DNA of 8,485 nt from Desulfobulbaceae bacterium (lineage in GTDB: Bacteria > Desulfobacterota > Desulfobulbia > Desulfobulbales > Desulfocapsaceae), in contig JAMOMO010000329.1 in the NCBI GenBank assembly GCA_027067035.1, positions 1-8,485 of the forward strand, given 5' to 3'. Both the position numbers and the translations under genes were made by a program. Each line of letters opens with the position of its first letter. Position 1 is the first letter of the stretch. The notes beneath the pieces were generated by a model. That model searched no databases. It was not told the origin of the DNA and saw only the letters and a program-made list of their open reading frames with translations. Shown piece by piece: positions 7,086-8,485 of the stretch.

Positions 7086-8485
7086 TCAGTCCATGAGACC
7101 GGCAATCATAGCCTTGGTCAGAGCGATGGCCTTGGGATGACGCATGATCATAACTTCGCCACCAGCCATAAGCATACAGCTTGCAGTGAGTGCCTCCATC
7201 ATTATTCCACGAGTCTCCTGATCACCTATCATGTCATCACTTGGCAGCTTGGTCTCTTTGGCCTTCCACACCTCGCAACCGAGGTTACAGATTATGGGTA
7301 CCTGCAGTTTCTCATCCTGCTGGGTCAGTGCTGCAATACGAATACGCTCCATGACGGAGTAGGTGTATTCAATACCATATCCCAGAGCACCAATGGAGGG
7401 ATCCATAAGGACAGTATCAAGGGAGACGCCCAGATTCTCAAGGAGAATGTTGAGCTGTTTTGCAAGGTTGACATCAATGGGTGAGGCTGCAACAATGGGA
7501 TGCTGGAAAGCCATGGCAGTGGCACCGATGGTCCGGTAATTGGAATCTTCCAGCGGAGACAGGCACACTTTTTTGTCACCGATAACAGAAGTGATGTCAC
7601 GTAATGTTTCAGTGTCCTTATCTGAATTTCCACAACCCCAGACAATGACGGGAACATCTACCGCTGCAATGACATCCGCTGCTGTTTTGGCAGCATCGGC
7701 TGCAGAGCGGTTCATACCGTTGGGATCAGTTGATCCAAGGGTAATGGCGATGGCTTCTGCACCATAAGTGTTCACACATTTCTGCGCCCAGGCAACGGGA
7801 TTATCAAACACATCGCTGAAATGCCGGCTCAGGGTCTCGGGCCATTCATCTGGTTTAACATCTGCTACTTCCATGGCAATAAGAGGCTTATTGGGATGCT
7901 CGCCTTCAAAGAGCTGGAATGGCATGGAGGCGGAGCCACCTACTATCTTCTCATTGCCGTCATTACCCATTTTCACAGGACGAATAATTCCTGAGTACTG
8001 GGTTTCATAAGCATTAGGGGCAACTTTGGTTGACCTGTCGGCAAGGGGAACCTCTTCCCTGGCAAGACTTGCCACACCACTGTCAGCAACAGCTGCAGGA
8101 GCGGCCTCTTTTTCCTTGGCAGCTTCAGCAGCTTTTGCCTCTTCTGCCTCCTGAGCCGCCTTTGCTTCAGCCTGCGCCTTGGCCTCTGCCTCTGCTTTGG
8201 CTTTGGCCTCTTCTTCTGCTTTGGCTTTTGCCTCTTCCTCTTCTTTGGCCCTGGCATCTGCCTGGATTTTGGCCTCTTCGGCCTCCCTGGCCTTTGCAGC
8301 TGCATCGGCTTCGGCCTTTGCCCTGGCCTCTTCTTCTGCTTTGGCAGCCGCCTCTGCTGCAGCTTTTTCCTTTGCTGCAGAGTCATCAGCAGCTGCGGCT
8401 GCTTCCGGTGTGGCTGCGGTGGCGGCTGTATCCGGTTTGGCGGCTGCTGCAGGGGCTGTCGATGCGGCGGGTGCTGAAGTATCAG
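7086..8485 (-). CDS. acsD: Corrinoid iron-sulfur protein small (delta) subunit with long Ala/Glu/Lys-rich N-terminal extension; 5' end outside window
   Basis: Forms the methyl-carrying corrinoid protein with AcsC; its barrel helps hold the cobamide. 465 codons are visible, numbered here from the right edge (first full codon 8483-8481). Residues 164-465 form the AcsD/CdhD core: VGGSASMPFQLFEGE, WAQKCVNTYGAEA, SPIDVNLAKQLN, DPSIGALGYGIEY (361-373), RIRIAALTQQ and the final MRHP region (447-450), ending GLMD. This core is about the size of the whole Moorella protein (roughly 320 residues). A GTG at 8075-8073 could be mistaken for the start, but it has no role in a good start context and the frame is open to base 8485. 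Ahead of the core lie an Ala/Pro/Thr-rich tract (residues 1-36) and a ~90-residue Ala/Glu/Lys helix (37-126) like TolA domain II. What precedes the tract is unknown. First visible gene of the operon; archaeal name cdhD. Confidence 0.93.
   Translation of the reverse strand, partial: DTSAPAASTAPAAAAKPDTAATAATPEAAAAADDSAAKEKAAAEAAAKAEEEARAKAEADAAAKAREAEEAKIQADARAKEEEEAKAKAEEEAKAKAEAEAKAQAEAKAAQEAEEAKAAEAAKEKEAAPAAVADSGVASLAREEVPLADRSTKVAPNAYETQYSGIIRPVKMGNDGNEKIVGGSASMPFQLFEGEHPNKPLIAMEVADVKPDEWPETLSRHFSDVFDNPVAWAQKCVNTYGAEAIAITLGSTDPNGMNRSAADAAKTAADVIAAVDVPVIVWGCGNSDKDTETLRDITSVIGDKKVCLSPLEDSNYRTIGATAMAFQHPIVAASPIDVNLAKQLNILLENLGVSLDTVLMDPSIGALGYGIEYTYSVMERIRIAALTQQDEKLQVPIICNLGCEVWKAKETKLPSDDMIGDQETRGIMMEALTASCMLMAGGEVMIMRHPKAIALTKAMIAGLMD
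8106..8375 (-). other. Predicted long charged helix (AEK-rich) in the AcsD extension
   Basis: These 90 codons translate almost only to Ala, Glu and Lys, with a few Arg, Asp, Gln and one Ile, and no Pro or Gly. Motifs such as AKAEEEAKAKAEAEAK recur. Composition and alternating E/K blocks predict a continuous solvent-exposed helix, either a single alpha helix or a coiled coil; it lacks the regular Leu/Val/Ile heptad core of an ordinary coiled coil. A Pro-containing stretch (AAPAAVADSG) separates it from the AcsD core. The structure is predicted, not shown. Confidence 0.8.
8204..8345 (-). repeat. Exact 22-bp direct repeat, 120 bp apart, in the AEK helix
   Basis: Plus-strand bases 8204-8225 and 8324-8345 are identical (TGGCCTCTTCTTC and the nine bases following). 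The offset is exactly 120 bp, or 40 codons, in frame. The encoded residues are AKAEEEARAKAEAD and, 40 residues later, AKAEEEAKAKAEAE, so the helix may have grown by a 40-residue duplication. Low complexity makes some repetition expected. Confidence 0.7.

Noticed and set aside
7086..8075. A complete acsD starting at GTG 8075
   Set aside because: The frame is open far upstream, no Shine-Dalgarno-like sequence stands before the GTG (upstream codons are Ala-rich linker), and the extension shows coherent protein composition in the same frame.
7973..8386. Open frame on the minus strand giving a Lys/Arg/Gln/Pro-rich protein
   Set aside because: It is a shifted reading of the GCN/GAR/AAR-rich helix codons of acsD; such repeats leave neighbouring frames open.

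Overview
The window is a densely packed, single-strand (minus) piece of a Wood-Ljungdahl (reductive acetyl-CoA) operon from an anaerobic bacterium. In the direction of transcription (high to low coordinates) it holds the 3' part of acsD (corrinoid protein small subunit), complete acsB (acetyl-CoA synthase), complete acsC (corrinoid protein large subunit) and the first ~1117 codons of a very large fused formate dehydrogenase that runs off the left edge. Both end genes are partial. No convincing gene lies on the plus strand; the long open frames there are antisense shadows. There is no tRNA, rRNA, CRISPR array or mobile element, and no non-coding stretch longer than 96 bases.

AcsB carries the full bacterial A-cluster signature and the bacterial N-terminal domain (about 734 residues, against roughly 730 in Moorella), so this is the bacterial and not the archaeal CdhC type. 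The formate dehydrogenase contains an in-frame UGA at 856-858, at the canonical selenocysteine position. A SECIS hairpin lies downstream with the same 18-nt spacing and GGUCU loop that I recall for E. coli fdhF. Translation continues without another stop to base 1, so the apparent gene end at 856 is false. The organism should therefore have selA/selB/selC elsewhere. The combination of a bacterial acs operon, a Sec formate dehydrogenase fused to a GltD/NfnB-like flavoprotein, and moderate GC suggests an anaerobic Desulfobacterota member (sulfate reducer, sulfur disproportionator or syntroph, perhaps Desulfobulbales-like). That placement is inference from general resemblance only.

Functionally the genes cover two ends of one pathway. 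Formate dehydrogenase interconverts CO2 and formate at the start of the methyl branch. AcsC/AcsD carry the methyl group on a corrinoid. AcsB joins methyl, CO and CoA to acetyl-CoA. The CO dehydrogenase subunit, methyltransferase and folate enzymes are not in the window. The pathway could run reductively (autotrophy) or oxidatively (acetate oxidation); the sequence does not decide.

The unusual points are: (1) the one-chain fusion of [2Fe-2S], GltD-like FAD/NAD(P), ferredoxin and Sec formate dehydrogenase modules; (2) an Ala/Pro/Thr tract plus a ~90-residue Ala/Glu/Lys helix fused in frame ahead of the AcsD core, reaching past the right edge; (3) two abutting perfect hairpins over the acsB stop codon.
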